Made by a program: the position numbers and the translations under genes. 64,000 nucleotides of DNA from Hymenobacter terrenus (GTDB lineage Bacteria > Bacteroidota > Bacteroidia > Cytophagales > Hymenobacteraceae): contig NZ_LATM01000001.1 in the NCBI RefSeq assembly GCF_000972495.1, positions 269,241-333,240 of the forward strand, given 5' to 3'. Shown in pieces: positions 15,460 to 24,130 of this stretch (its first letter is position 1; each line of letters starts with the position of its first letter). The notes beneath the pieces were generated by a model. The model made no database searches. It had not been told where the DNA came from and worked only from the letters and a program-made list of their open reading frames with translations.

Positions 15460-17052
15460 TTACTCAACCGCCAGCACCTTGCTGCTGCGCCGGTCGCCTT
15501 GCTGCACCAAGCAGTGGTAAAGGCCCTCGGCCAGCCCATTCAGGTCGACGGGGACTTGTTGCGCACCGCGAGCCAGCGAGCGGCCATCTACCACGCGGCG
15601 TACTTCGCGGCCCAGGCCGTCGAGCAGGCGCACGTACGCCACGCCGCCCTCACTGTCGAATGTGGCAGTGGCCCGGCCTTCGCGCGGGGCGGGGTTGGGA
15701 TACACCGAGAAGTTCTCAACCGGCGGCGCGGCGCTTGCGGTGGTCGTAACCGTGGCCGGCCGCAGCACCGGCACGTAGGGAAACGCCCCAAGGCTCGACG
15801 GCAGCAGCGCATTGAGCGTGGCTTGCGGCACCTGGAACCAGTCTTTGAGCACGCTGGCGAAAATGGCCCGGAAATCAAACTGCATCGCCACTTGGTCGTT
15901 CACGCCCGCTGAGGCTGGCAGCTGGGGGTTGGTGCCGTGAATGATGGGGTTTACCCGCGTGCCAAACACGAAGAGCGGGGCCGCCGCGCCGTGGTCGGTG
16001 CCCATGCCCGAGTTGGCCTTGATGCGGCGCCCGAATTCGGAAAATGTCATACCCACCACCCGGTCCTGCACGTTCAGGCGGCGCAAATCGTCCTGAAATG
16101 CCTCAATGGCCACCGACACCTTGCCCAGCAGGTTGGCGTGGACACCAGTAGTGGTGCTGCCCGTAACCGGCACTTGTCTGGTGTGGGTATCGAAACCGCC
16201 CAGGTTGCAAACGTAGATGCGCGTTTGCAGACCCCCGGCCACCAGTTGGGCCACAATCTTAAGCTGGTCGGCCAAGGCGTTCTGGCCGGTTGCGGGGTAC
16301 ATCGGCGACAGGTTTTGGGCCGCCGTCGCGGCCCGTTGCACGGCCGTCACGTACACCTGCGTCTGCTGCACCACGCGCCGGATAAATGTAACCTCGTGGC
16401 CGGCCGGGGTGTTGGGCGCAGCATCAACGCTGCCCGTCAGCAATTGATAAAACGATGAAGTATTGGCAATGGCAATGCCCATGTTCAGGCTCGGGCCCTG
16501 CACGCAGTTGCTCACCACCGAGCCAATGCTGATGGCCAGCGGGTCGGGGTTTTGGGCATTGGGGTAGTTTGCGGGGAAGCCCGGATACTCGCCGTCGAGG
16601 TAGCGCCCGGCCCAACCCGTAAACAGCGTGTCGTTCGAATCGGAGCCCGTGGTCCAGATGTCGGTGGAGCGAAAGTGCGAGTAGTTGGTGTTGGGGTAGC
16701 CCACGTTTTGCACTATGCCTACCCTACCGTTGTCGTACATGTTTTTCAGGCCCGCCATGGCCGGGTGAATGCCGATGTTGGTCCGCAACGGCAGCACCTG
16801 GTTTTGGGGCAGGGCAATCTCCGGGCGGGCCGCCATAATGGCCGAGTACTGGTCGAGCGGAACGATGGTGTTGAGTCCGTCGTTGCCGCCATTGAGCTGA
16901 ATGAGCACCAGCACCTTGTCGGTTTGGCTGAGGCCACCCGTGAGTTCAAATAGCTCGGGCGAAAACCCGTGGGCCCCAATGGGCAGGCCGCCGAGCAGCG
17001 TGGGCAGCACCGTAGCGGCGGCCGTCGTTTGAATGAAATGTCTACGCTTCAT
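15460..17052 (-). CDS. DUF1501 protein with Tat-like signal and T9SS sorting domain
   Basis: A 530-residue protein. The N-terminus MKRRHFIQTTAAATVLPTLLGG is a twin-arginine-like signal. The DUF1501 body (related to sulfatase/alkaline-phosphatase folds) includes LVLIQLNGGNDGLNTIVP at ~50-67, NVGYPNTNYSHFRSTDIW, and GFDTH...TFSEFGRRIKANSGMGTDHGAAAPLFVFG. The last ~80 residues (VYPNPAPREGRATATF...EGLYHCLVQQGDRRSSKVLAVE) form a type-A T9SS sorting domain, predicting outer-membrane export and cell-surface attachment. It is downstream of a DUF1800 gene on the same strand, the usual partner of DUF1501. Biochemical activity of the pair is unknown. Confidence 0.88.
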   Translation of the reverse strand: MKRRHFIQTTAAATVLPTLLGGLPIGAHGFSPELFELTGGLSQTDKVLVLIQLNGGNDGLNTIVPLDQYSAIMAARPEIALPQNQVLPLRTNIGIHPAMAGLKNMYDNGRVGIVQNVGYPNTNYSHFRSTDIWTTGSDSNDTLFTGWAGRYLDGEYPGFPANYPNAQNPDPLAISIGSVVSNCVQGPSLNMGIAIANTSSFYQLLTGSVDAAPNTPAGHEVTFIRRVVQQTQVYVTAVQRAATAAQNLSPMYPATGQNALADQLKIVAQLVAGGLQTRIYVCNLGGFDTHTRQVPVTGSTTTGVHANLLGKVSVAIEAFQDDLRRLNVQDRVVGMTFSEFGRRIKANSGMGTDHGAAAPLFVFGTRVNPIIHGTNPQLPASAGVNDQVAMQFDFRAIFASVLKDWFQVPQATLNALLPSSLGAFPYVPVLRPATVTTTASAAPPVENFSVYPNPAPREGRATATFDSEGGVAYVRLLDGLGREVRRVVDGRSLARGAQQVPVDLNGLAEGLYHCLVQQGDRRSSKVLAVE

Positions 17053-17171
17053 AAGGCTGAATGAGTAAATAACAAGTGGAGGAATGGTGGACGCACGGCA
17101 GGGAAGAAGCGCGGCCGGGCACTGCCCGAAAACCAGCGCTTTCTCCCTTCCCCGGGCCGTCCGTTACCCAT

Positions 17172-18905
17172 TTAGCTAAGATGAAACTCGGCCATACCCA
17201 TGATTTGACGCAGCAAGGCCCGCAGCTTGGTTTCCACGGCGGCCCGCTTGGTGGCATCGTTGGGCGTGGACCGGAAATCCTGCCACTCATCGGTCCATTC
17301 AAAATCGGGCAGCCCCGGCAGCAGCGCGTCGTTGAGGTAGGCGAGCTGGTTGGCCGTGAGCGGGGTGGGCAATAGCAGCTTCACAAACTCGGCAATCAGC
17401 AGGTTGCAATCCGACGCCGTGGTGGCTGGGAACCCTTGCACAAGCGCCACGACATCTATTTTGAGCACATGGTTGGTGCCGTCGATGTTGCGCGTGATGC
17501 CGTTTTGCCGGACCAGGTTATCGGTAAACTGGTTGCGCAGCGGCAAGGTCACCGCGTTAATCCAGATTTCGTTGTACTGCGGCGTCTGCCAATAGGCTGC
17601 CCAGCCCGCCACGTTCGGTGGGTCGCCGAGGCGCTGCTGCTGCCCGGTGGCCACGTCCGTCAGGTACTGCCACAAGCCGTAGCGCGCCACCACGTTGGTA
17701 GCGGCCGGAAACGAAACCTCCAGCTGCCGGACCACGCCCACCACAAAATCGAGCGGGCTCTTGATGAAGCAGCCGATGTTTAGTGTATCAAAAAAATGCT
17801 CGCTGCTGAGTAGGGTCCGTAGCACGGGCGCGATGTTGTAGCCGTTTTGCCGGAGCTGAGTGGCTAGCGGCTGAATGATGTTCCGTTCGGTCGTAGCGTC
17901 GATGACGTAATAGACAAACCAGCGGTAGAGTCGGCGCACCAGGGCAGTGGCCGTTTCGTCCTGGTCAAAAATCAGGTTAATCAGCGCACCGTACTCCTGG
18001 TCGCCCTGGTTGGCGATGGTGGCGTTGCCAAAGGCGCTGCTGAATTGCTTAGTGGTCGTGTCGTGCCGGGCGGCCGTGAAGTTGCTTCCCACGTCAGGCG
18101 TCGCGTTCGAGTCGCGCCAGCCGGTCATCACCTTGGCCGCTGCCTGCACGTCATCTTCGGTATAATACGTGTAGTTGCCGGGCCCAATGAGTGGGCCTTT
18201 CCCCACTGTAAACAGCTCCAATAGTTCGCGCCCGAAGTTCTCGTTCGGCGCGCCCACGCGGTTCTGGTTGCCGTTGAGGTAGCGCAGCATAGCCGGCGCC
18301 ACCGTAATATCCTTAGCCAGCTGTTTAACGTTGCCCAGCGCCTGCCGCCGCAGCAGCGCTATGTAATCATAAGAAATCCGGGCATCTTCAACTTCCTCAA
18401 TCTCCGTCACGAAGTGGCTACTCCAGAGCAGCGTCATCTTCTCTACCAGGGTGGTGCTTTGCAGCAGCAAATTCAGCCACCAGCTTCGTAGGCTGTTGCG
18501 CCGCAAATAGTCCTCCGGTCCATTGGCGGTCGTAAGCCAGGACTGGCCCACGGGTACGGTCGTGTCGCGGCTGAAGCCGTTGACGGGGGGCGCCGGAGCC
18601 GCGGGCACAGTCAGCAGCCGGTTGAGCACCTGGGTCAGGCTCTGGCCGGCGGCAGTGGTGATTTCGGCGCGCGTGGGCCCGAACGTGCTGCGCCGCAGCA
18701 GGTGGGCCGCCTGGGCATAGCCCCACGGGCCGGTGTAAGGGGTTAGCGTCGAGGTGACGCGAGCTAGGGTGGTGGGCAGCGCCTTATTGGCGAATGGGCT
18801 CACGGTTTCCGGCGGGTCGGAGTTAGCGCTAAAGCCAGTGGCCAGCGCTGGCCCAGAGGCTGCAATAGCGGTGGCTGGTTTACGGAGAAAAGTTCTGCGG
18901 TCCAT
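17172..18905 (-). CDS. DUF1800 domain-containing protein
   Basis: A 577-residue protein with MDRRTFLRKPATAIAASGPAL, a twin-arginine-like export signal; the ATG at 18905 is preferred to one at 18923 for that reason. DUF1800 signatures are AAHLLRRSTFGPTRAEI near residue 55, LLWSSHFVT, NENFGRELLELFTVG near 240, DDVQAAAKVMTGWR, and GDPPNVAGWAAYWQTPQYN. DUF1800 and DUF1501 proteins are encoded side by side in many Bacteroidota and Planctomycetes and are thought to work as an exported pair, role unknown. It precedes the DUF1501 gene by ~120 bases. It lacks the T9SS domain its partner carries. Confidence 0.88.
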   Translation of the reverse strand: MDRRTFLRKPATAIAASGPALATGFSANSDPPETVSPFANKALPTTLARVTSTLTPYTGPWGYAQAAHLLRRSTFGPTRAEITTAAGQSLTQVLNRLLTVPAAPAPPVNGFSRDTTVPVGQSWLTTANGPEDYLRRNSLRSWWLNLLLQSTTLVEKMTLLWSSHFVTEIEEVEDARISYDYIALLRRQALGNVKQLAKDITVAPAMLRYLNGNQNRVGAPNENFGRELLELFTVGKGPLIGPGNYTYYTEDDVQAAAKVMTGWRDSNATPDVGSNFTAARHDTTTKQFSSAFGNATIANQGDQEYGALINLIFDQDETATALVRRLYRWFVYYVIDATTERNIIQPLATQLRQNGYNIAPVLRTLLSSEHFFDTLNIGCFIKSPLDFVVGVVRQLEVSFPAATNVVARYGLWQYLTDVATGQQQRLGDPPNVAGWAAYWQTPQYNEIWINAVTLPLRNQFTDNLVRQNGITRNIDGTNHVLKIDVVALVQGFPATTASDCNLLIAEFVKLLLPTPLTANQLAYLNDALLPGLPDFEWTDEWQDFRSTPNDATKRAAVETKLRALLRQIMGMAEFHLS

Positions 18906-18923
18906 AGGCAAGAAAAGAGGCAA

Positions 18924-19512
18924 GGGTTAGGGCACACTGTAAGCTCCTGCTAAGGAACAGGTTGCACCCCCACCATGCAAGTCCATAGACGCTATAAGAT
19001 CATAATAATGCTATTTACAACGAAAATTCATCAACCAGTTTCAAATATTGGTTGTATAATACAATTTTTGACAAGAGAAAAAACGGTCACAAATTCACCA
19101 AAGTCTCGAAAATTCCCGACGTAGGAATATATGCAGCGCGTAGTAGCCTTAAAAAAACTGAACTATGCCGGCCTACGCGGCTATGCAGCTGATGCCTCGC
19201 ACCCAGACAATCGAGTGAAGGTCCCAACATGGGAATATGCTAAGGTTGCTTCGAGCGCCTTCCGACCATCTGAGAAGTGGGTGCCGATATCGGCATCAGT
19301 GGGGGAGTGGCGGGACTGTTCCAACAGCCGCGCATCGATGCACGTGTGCGCGCAGCCGACTGGACCCATATATCGCGGTTGTGGGCCCGATAGGGGGTGA
19401 GGCGCCCGAAAGGCAGCGCGATAATTCTATCATTGTGAAACAGGACATGCATGCACTGTTGATGCAGTCCTCAAACACGGCGTATTGGCCCTTCTGCAAT
19501 CATTTTCTGTGC
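18924..19512. other. gene-free stretch, AT-rich then GC-mixed
   Basis: About 590 bases without a convincing gene. 18990-19100 is AT-rich and could hold the promoter of the DUF1800 gene on the minus strand. 19130-19500 has only short ORFs (the longest, 19131-19400, has no recognisable domain). Several short palindromes (GATATC, GGGCCC, GCATGC) occur in it. I recognise no RNA family here. Confidence 0.5.
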
Positions 19513-20997
19513 TCAGCCAAATACCTTTACCCGCTCGCCCTTCCGCTTCTTTCGTAAGTACTGCCGGATAATCTGCTGGATGTCCTTGTTATCAGCATAC
19601 GGCTGAATGATGTCGCGAAAATCGGCCAGCTTACGGGCCGAAAACGTTTCATCAACGTAGCCAAAGCCCTGGTAACGCCCGTTTTCCACCAGCACAATGG
19701 TTTTTTCCAGCTCCGTGCGACCGGGGCCGATGACCACAAAGGTTTCGTGGTCGTAGCGGATGCTGTCGATGGCCTCGTCCACGCGCAGGTTGTAGCTCTC
19801 GGGTGGCTCCAGGCCCACGCAGGCGCCCTGGCAGCGGTGCACTTGGTAGTCGAAGCAGGCGCCTTGGGTTTTGTAGAGCCCGCACATCTTCTGGCAGAGG
19901 TTGTACTTGGCCACTTTGTGGTACAGAAATCCCTGGGCCTTGAACTGATTACCGAGCGCGATGATGGGAATCTCGGCGTTGCGGGCATCGGCGCGGCCGT
20001 AGGCCAGGCGCTTGTAGCCCTGCTCATCGATGCGCAGATAGATGCCCGCCGGAAACACCGAGCGCCGCTGGGCCCGGTTGTAGGCGGGCTTCAATTGCTT
20101 AATCAGGTGCGACTCGTACAGCAGCGCCACCAGCTCCGAGCCGGTCAGCTCCCAGGTGATGTCGGCAATGGAATTTTTGAATTCCAGGCTCTTGCGCGAC
20201 TTTACATCTACCGCGAAGTGTTGCTGAATGCGCTTGTAGATGTTGATGGACTTGCCCACGTAAATCACCTCGCCGGCCTCGTTGTGGAAGTAGTACACGC
20301 CCGTGGCCTGGGGCAGGCTGGCCACCAGCGCCGCTGATACCAGCGGCGGCATGAGCGCCTCCCGAATGGCCGACTGCACGGCCGCCACGCGCTTGGGCGA
20401 GGGTGCCTTGGTGCCATCGGGCCGGCGGCCGGCGGGGGCCAGGGCGTCTACGCGGGCGAGGGTGTGGCTGGTGTCGGTGCCGTGCGGCAGGTCGTCGCTG
20501 TCCTGAGTAATCTTTAGCAGCTTGCCGAAGAGCAGGGCCGTGGCGTGGGCATCGCCGGCGGCGCGGTGGCGGTCTTGCAGCGGAATGCCGATGTTCTGGC
20601 ACAGCTTGCCGAGGCTGTAGCTGGGCTGGCCCGGAATGAGGCTGCGCGAAAGCCGCACCGTGCACAGGGTTTTGCGCGAGTAGTTGTAGCCGAGGTCGGC
20701 GAATTCCTTCTTCAGAAACGAGTAGTCGAACCGCACGTTGTGAGCCACGAACACGCAGCCCTCGGTCATTTCCACCACCTTGCGGGCTACTTCGTGGAAC
20801 TTGGGCGCGTCGCTCACCATATCGTTGGTGATGCCCGTGAGCTGGGTGATGAACGGCGGAATGGCCCGACCCGGATTGAGCAGCGTGGCATACTCGTCCA
20901 CGATTTTCTCGCCGTCGTGAATGTAGATGGCTATTTCGGTGATGCGGTCCTGGGTGGGCTGCCCGCCGGTGGTTTCAAGGTCAATAATGGCGTACAA
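19513..20997 (-). CDS. DnaQ-like exonuclease fused to GIY-YIG (UvrC/Cho-like) nuclease
   Basis: About 494 residues. The N-terminal DEDDh exonuclease has D-L-E-T-T-G, ITGITNDMV-type, VAHNVRFDYSFLKKEF and the late HRAAGDA. The middle GIY-YIG domain has GVYYFHNEAGEVIYVGKSINIYKRI. After it comes a cysteine cluster (C-x3-C-x8-C-x7-C-x3-C in the CQKMCGLYK...CFDYQVHRCQGAC region), reminiscent of the iron-sulfur site of UvrC. Such fusions probably act in DNA repair or as an alternative excision nuclease. TTG at 20997 puts the start directly before YAIIDLETTGG as in relatives; an ATG at 21114 would add 39 residues with no homology. The gene stands alone. Confidence 0.8.
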   Translation of the reverse strand: MYAIIDLETTGGQPTQDRITEIAIYIHDGEKIVDEYATLLNPGRAIPPFITQLTGITNDMVSDAPKFHEVARKVVEMTEGCVFVAHNVRFDYSFLKKEFADLGYNYSRKTLCTVRLSRSLIPGQPSYSLGKLCQNIGIPLQDRHRAAGDAHATALLFGKLLKITQDSDDLPHGTDTSHTLARVDALAPAGRRPDGTKAPSPKRVAAVQSAIREALMPPLVSAALVASLPQATGVYYFHNEAGEVIYVGKSINIYKRIQQHFAVDVKSRKSLEFKNSIADITWELTGSELVALLYESHLIKQLKPAYNRAQRRSVFPAGIYLRIDEQGYKRLAYGRADARNAEIPIIALGNQFKAQGFLYHKVAKYNLCQKMCGLYKTQGACFDYQVHRCQGACVGLEPPESYNLRVDEAIDSIRYDHETFVVIGPGRTELEKTIVLVENGRYQGFGYVDETFSARKLADFRDIIQPYADNKDIQQIIRQYLRKKRKGERVKVFG

Positions 20998-21107
20998 ATC
21001 GGGCGCGGCAAGGTGGTGGTTAGGGGCTTGGAGAAAAGCTAACAGGTTTAGCCTACCAGAAGGTTGCAGCCGGCACCCTATACAGACTACAAAGCATATT
21101 TTACAGT

Positions 21108-21469
21108 GAAGCAAGCGGACATAATATCAGCAAAGCCAAGTTCCTCACGCAGGCCGCGGTGGGCTTAAGCATCGGGCACTTCGGTGGCAGCGTGGAACAC
21201 CGTCTGGCCGCCAATCAGTACCGGGCGTGGCGCACGGTGGCCCTAGCGACGCTGATGCGCACGCCGCGCTGGGGGCAACCGGCCGTGGGGGCCGGCCTGC
21301 GCTTTGGACAAGCCTATGGCACACCCTTGCTATTAGGGGTTATGGAAGAAATGAGGGGCTCTTTGGCGATGGGGTCGATGAGTGGTGGACTAACCCGAAT
21401 AATCATTCAGAGCCCCCAGCCTCCCACCCGGACTCACCCTTGTTTCTGGACAATGTGCCCAAGCCATGA
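21108..21469 (+). pseudogene. frameshifted remnant upstream of the paralog pair
   Basis: Two good-looking coding stretches lie in different frames. The first (to ~21345) reads GHNISKAKFLTQAAVGLSIG...RFGQAYGTPLLLG. The second (~21345-21469) reads LFGDGVDEWWTNPNNHSE...LFLDNVPKP and ends in a TGA that overlaps the ATG at 21466, as in a translationally coupled operon. This suggests one gene broken by a frameshift, with the 5' end unclear. No family is recognised. It could instead be two chance frames. Confidence 0.4.
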
Positions 21470-22149
21470 GTGCTACTCCGTGGACTTGGGCTGACATCGG
21501 CGGAGCTGAAATAGTGTTTGGCTTATTGTCTCTCGCTGTCTTCGTTCTTGGCATTGGGTTTCTTATCGAATACCGCCGCTTGGCCTTAACTGATAGTACA
21601 TTGTCAGGCATGGAATTGCTAGGCACAGTTGGCGCACTCCCATTAGCATTCGCGCTTGGATGGGTAGCGTATGGTGGAGCAAACAAGCACCGGCTGCTAC
21701 GCGGAGAATGTCGCTACACGGTGGCGCGGGTGTACGAGAACTGGCGTTTCAAGGGGGACCAAGAATCGCGCTTCGAGTTCTGGGTGGACGGCGAACGGTA
21801 CCGCTTCGATGAGCGCATGAGCTGGCGTGGGGGGTGGCGGCCGTTGCACTCGCGCTGGTACGTGCGCTACGCCGTACCCGACCCCGACGTCTACGAGTAC
21901 CTGGATAAGCCCGTGCCCGATTCGGTGCGGGTCGTCCCGGCAACGGGCTGGGCCCGTCTGCCCGCCCCGCCGGCTCCCGCGCCCGCCCCGCCGCAGCCCA
22001 CCCCCGTCCCGGCCCCGCCCGCGCCGGCTCCGCTCACGGGCCCGGCAGCCTCGCCCGTGTTCCAGGCGGCCCCGGCCGACAGCCTGCGCCATGAGGCGGG
22101 CAACCCTTTCGCGGCTCCGGCCCCGCTACTCCCCAAGCACCATCTATGA
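21466..22149 (+). CDS. two-helix membrane protein with proline-rich tail (paralog A)
   Basis: A 227-residue protein of unknown family. Two N-terminal membrane helices (~12-35 and ~48-68) are followed by a soluble domain starting RGECRYTVARVYENW and containing RFEFWVDGERY and LHSRWYVRYAVPDPDVYEY. A linker of alternating Pro and Ala follows (residues ~165-195), then the motif LTGPAASPVF near 197 and a short tail. It overlaps the next gene by 4 bases, and that gene encodes a paralog with the same layout, so the two arose by tandem duplication and are co-translated. The shared motif at the end of a variable linker suggests a docking peptide; that is inference. Confidence 0.65.
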   Translation: MSATPWTWADIGGAEIVFGLLSLAVFVLGIGFLIEYRRLALTDSTLSGMELLGTVGALPLAFALGWVAYGGANKHRLLRGECRYTVARVYENWRFKGDQESRFEFWVDGERYRFDERMSWRGGWRPLHSRWYVRYAVPDPDVYEYLDKPVPDSVRVVPATGWARLPAPPAPAPAPPQPTPVPAPPAPAPLTGPAASPVFQAAPADSLRHEAGNPFAAPAPLLPKHHL

Positions 22150-22835
22150 AACCTAATCCATGGCGTTGGGATGACATTGGTGTAGTAGAAATTGTGCTCA
22201 TCTTGGCGGCGCTCTTTTTCCTGGCCTCCGCCATCCTGGTTCAGGTTGACTTCCGCCGAGCTTCACCCGAAACCTTAAAGCCCGAACAAAGCCCAATGGA
22301 TGGCCTTGGCGCTCTCTTTTGCGCCCTGGTGCTTGCGTGCGGTGCCTACGTAAACGCTTACTGGAACCGTCGGCTCCGGGGAGAGTGCCGCTACACCGTG
22401 GGATGGGTATACAAACACTCCCGCTCCAAGACCGGGCGGGCGGCGCACTACAAATTCTGGGTGCGAGGGGTCCAGTTTAGCAGCTTTGAAAAAGTACAGT
22501 GGCAGTATGGCGGGCGGCCCCTTGGCTCACGCTGGTACGTGCGCTATGCCGTTGCTGATCCCGAGGTGTGTATTCATACGCGCATACAGGTGCCCGATTC
22601 GGTGCGTGTCGTCCCGCCTACGGGCTGGGCCACGCTGCCCGAGCCACCGCCACCGACCCCGCCCGCGCTGCCCCCAGCGCCGCGCATACCGGCAGCGGCC
22701 CCCGAGCCCTTAACCGGCCCGGCGGCCTCGCCCGTGTTTCGGCCGGGGGTGCCCCGGCCCGACAGCCTCCCACATCCGCGCTTCGGTCCGCTGGGGCCCT
22801 TACCGCTGCCCGGCGCTGCGTCGCTCGGTCCCTAA
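22146..22835 (+). CDS. two-helix membrane protein with proline-rich tail (paralog B)
   Basis: A 229-residue paralog of the preceding protein. It has two N-terminal helices, then RGECRYTVGWVYKHS, YKFWVRGVQFSSFEK, LGSRWYVRYAVADPEV, a VPDSVRVVPPTGWATLP strand also found in paralog A, a proline-rich linker and the same LTGPAASPVF motif. Identity is high in the soluble domain and low in the membrane helices, so the pair has been diverging for some time. The start overlaps the upstream stop (ATGA). It ends 40 bases before a long perfect hairpin. No known family and no catalytic motif. Confidence 0.68.
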   Translation: MKPNPWRWDDIGVVEIVLILAALFFLASAILVQVDFRRASPETLKPEQSPMDGLGALFCALVLACGAYVNAYWNRRLRGECRYTVGWVYKHSRSKTGRAAHYKFWVRGVQFSSFEKVQWQYGGRPLGSRWYVRYAVADPEVCIHTRIQVPDSVRVVPPTGWATLPEPPPPTPPALPPAPRIPAAAPEPLTGPAASPVFRPGVPRPDSLPHPRFGPLGPLPLPGAASLGP

Positions 22836-22875
22836 TGGGGGCGTCTGGTAGCGCCTGCTATGGGCCCGTTGCTCG

Positions 22876-22938
22876 GCCCCTCCCTCACAGAAAAGGCTGC
22901 CAACGCACTGTTGGCAGCCTTTTCTGTGAGGGAGGGGC
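22876..22938. terminator. 29-bp perfect bidirectional terminator hairpin
   Basis: Arms 22876-22904 and 22910-22938 are perfectly complementary over 29 bases around a 5-base loop (GCACT), with an AAAA/TTTT segment inside the stem. It lies between two converging genes, so it should stop both. Confidence 0.85.
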
Positions 22939-22944
22939 GGCTAC

Positions 22945-23670
22945 CTACGCTGCCGTGGGCGGCACCGGGGTGGCCGGGCCGGTATACTCTTTCAGGATGG
23001 CTTCGGGGAAAAAGTCGCGGACCCGCTCGGGGGTGAGGTGGAAGTGGGTGAGCAGAGTGAGCAGGTTGAGAAAGAGCGTATCGGCGAGCACGGTGCGGGC
23101 TTCCTGGCGCTGGTCTTTGGTTTGCTGCTCGCTGCCCATGGTGGCGAGCTGGTTTTTGCGGGAGTCTTCTACCTGCTGCCAGCGCTGCTGCGCCTGAATG
23201 AGCAGGGCGGGGCCTACCTGGACCTGCTGCGCGGCGGCCGCCCGCAGAAACACCGCCGCCTCGGTGTCGAGGGCAGCCTTGTTGGCTTTGGTGATGGCCA
23301 TCACTCCCCTCGGAAAAAACTGCTTGTACGCATCCGTGTCTTCGCCCTGCACCTGGGTATCGAGGTTGGTAAACAAGGCGGCCAGCACCTTGGCCTGCTG
23401 GCTCACGAAGCGCTGAAACCGGGCAATGGCCTCGTCGTTGGTGAGGGTTTTGCTCTGACGGTCGGCATCCTGGGCCGCGCCGGTTTGCACGTGCTCCCGG
23501 TAGCTGGCCACGGCCGCCCTGGTGGCGGCGGCCCGGTCGGTAAAGGGGGCAACAGGCAGCTCCGACAAGCGCGCTTGCAGTCGCTCCAGGTGCACATCGG
23601 CATATTTCAGGGTGCGCTTTTGCCCCAGCACGAGGTTGCGGAAGGGATTGGATAGAAAATTTTCAATCAT
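22945..23670 (-). CDS. helical hypothetical protein
   Basis: A 241-residue, almost wholly helical and coiled-coil-prone protein (ADVHLERLQARLSELPV, AIARFQRFVSQQAKVLAAL, ALLIQAQQRWQQVEDSR) with no signal peptide, membrane helix or catalytic motif. The C-terminus ends in a proline-rich tail. No family is recognised. It is monocistronic and ends only 7 bases from the large hairpin. Its style resembles the interrupted hypothetical at 56646-57329, but I see no clear sequence similarity. Confidence 0.65.
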   Translation of the reverse strand: MIENFLSNPFRNLVLGQKRTLKYADVHLERLQARLSELPVAPFTDRAAATRAAVASYREHVQTGAAQDADRQSKTLTNDEAIARFQRFVSQQAKVLAALFTNLDTQVQGEDTDAYKQFFPRGVMAITKANKAALDTEAAVFLRAAAAQQVQVGPALLIQAQQRWQQVEDSRKNQLATMGSEQQTKDQRQEARTVLADTLFLNLLTLLTHFHLTPERVRDFFPEAILKEYTGPATPVPPTAA

Positions 23671-23781
23671 ACATGGGGAGGGGAAAAAGTGAGAAAAAGA
23701 CCGAGGTACCCGTCCTGACCGGGCCGGGATGGCTCCTCGCTATACAAGGTAAGCATTGCCAGCACAGTACAATGCACACTC

Positions 23782-23853
23782 GGCGGGACGAGTAGCCGTC
23801 CCACCCACCGGGGGATGGGCACTCGTCCCGCCAAGTAGCCATCCCCCGGTGGG
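23782..23853. repeat. nested composite palindrome
   Basis: GGCGGGACG-AGT at 23782-23793 pairs with 23821-23832 (12 bp), and CCCACCGGGGGATGG at 23804-23818 pairs with 23839-23853 (15 bp). The two stems overlap, so they are alternatives or form a pseudoknot. GATGGGCACTCG also occurs twice as a direct repeat (near 23814 and 23857). Confidence 0.7.
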
Positions 23854-23896
23854 TAGGATGGGCACTCGCCTCGACCACATCAGACCGCACGTAAAA

Positions 23897-23922
23897 AAGG
23901 GCTACCCGATGGGGTAGCCCTT
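23897..23922 (-). terminator. hairpin with T run on the minus strand
   Basis: AAGGGCTACCC and GGGTAGCCCTT form an 11-bp stem; six A's precede it on the plus strand, giving a T run for minus-strand transcripts arriving from the DUF2383 gene. Confidence 0.5.
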
Positions 23923-24130
23923 GGCTGGTACTCGGGAGCCATGCTACTGCTTTCCCGTCAGCTGGGTGCCGCGGCTGCCCTGCGCCTGGCCCAAAGCCGG
24001 ACTGCTGGCCGCTGTCAATGTGATTTCAGAATTCTCGGTGCTGTCGGCAGCAGAGGGGTAGGTTGCAGCCATGGAGTAGAAATCCAACCTGTCTCAGGGC
24101 CACAAAAGCCGCCTGCCTGCATCCGGGCCC

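Noticed and set aside
19131..19400. 89-codon ORF in the gap before the DnaQ-GIY-YIG gene
   Set aside because: No recognisable domain and overlapping short frames on the other strand of equal quality.
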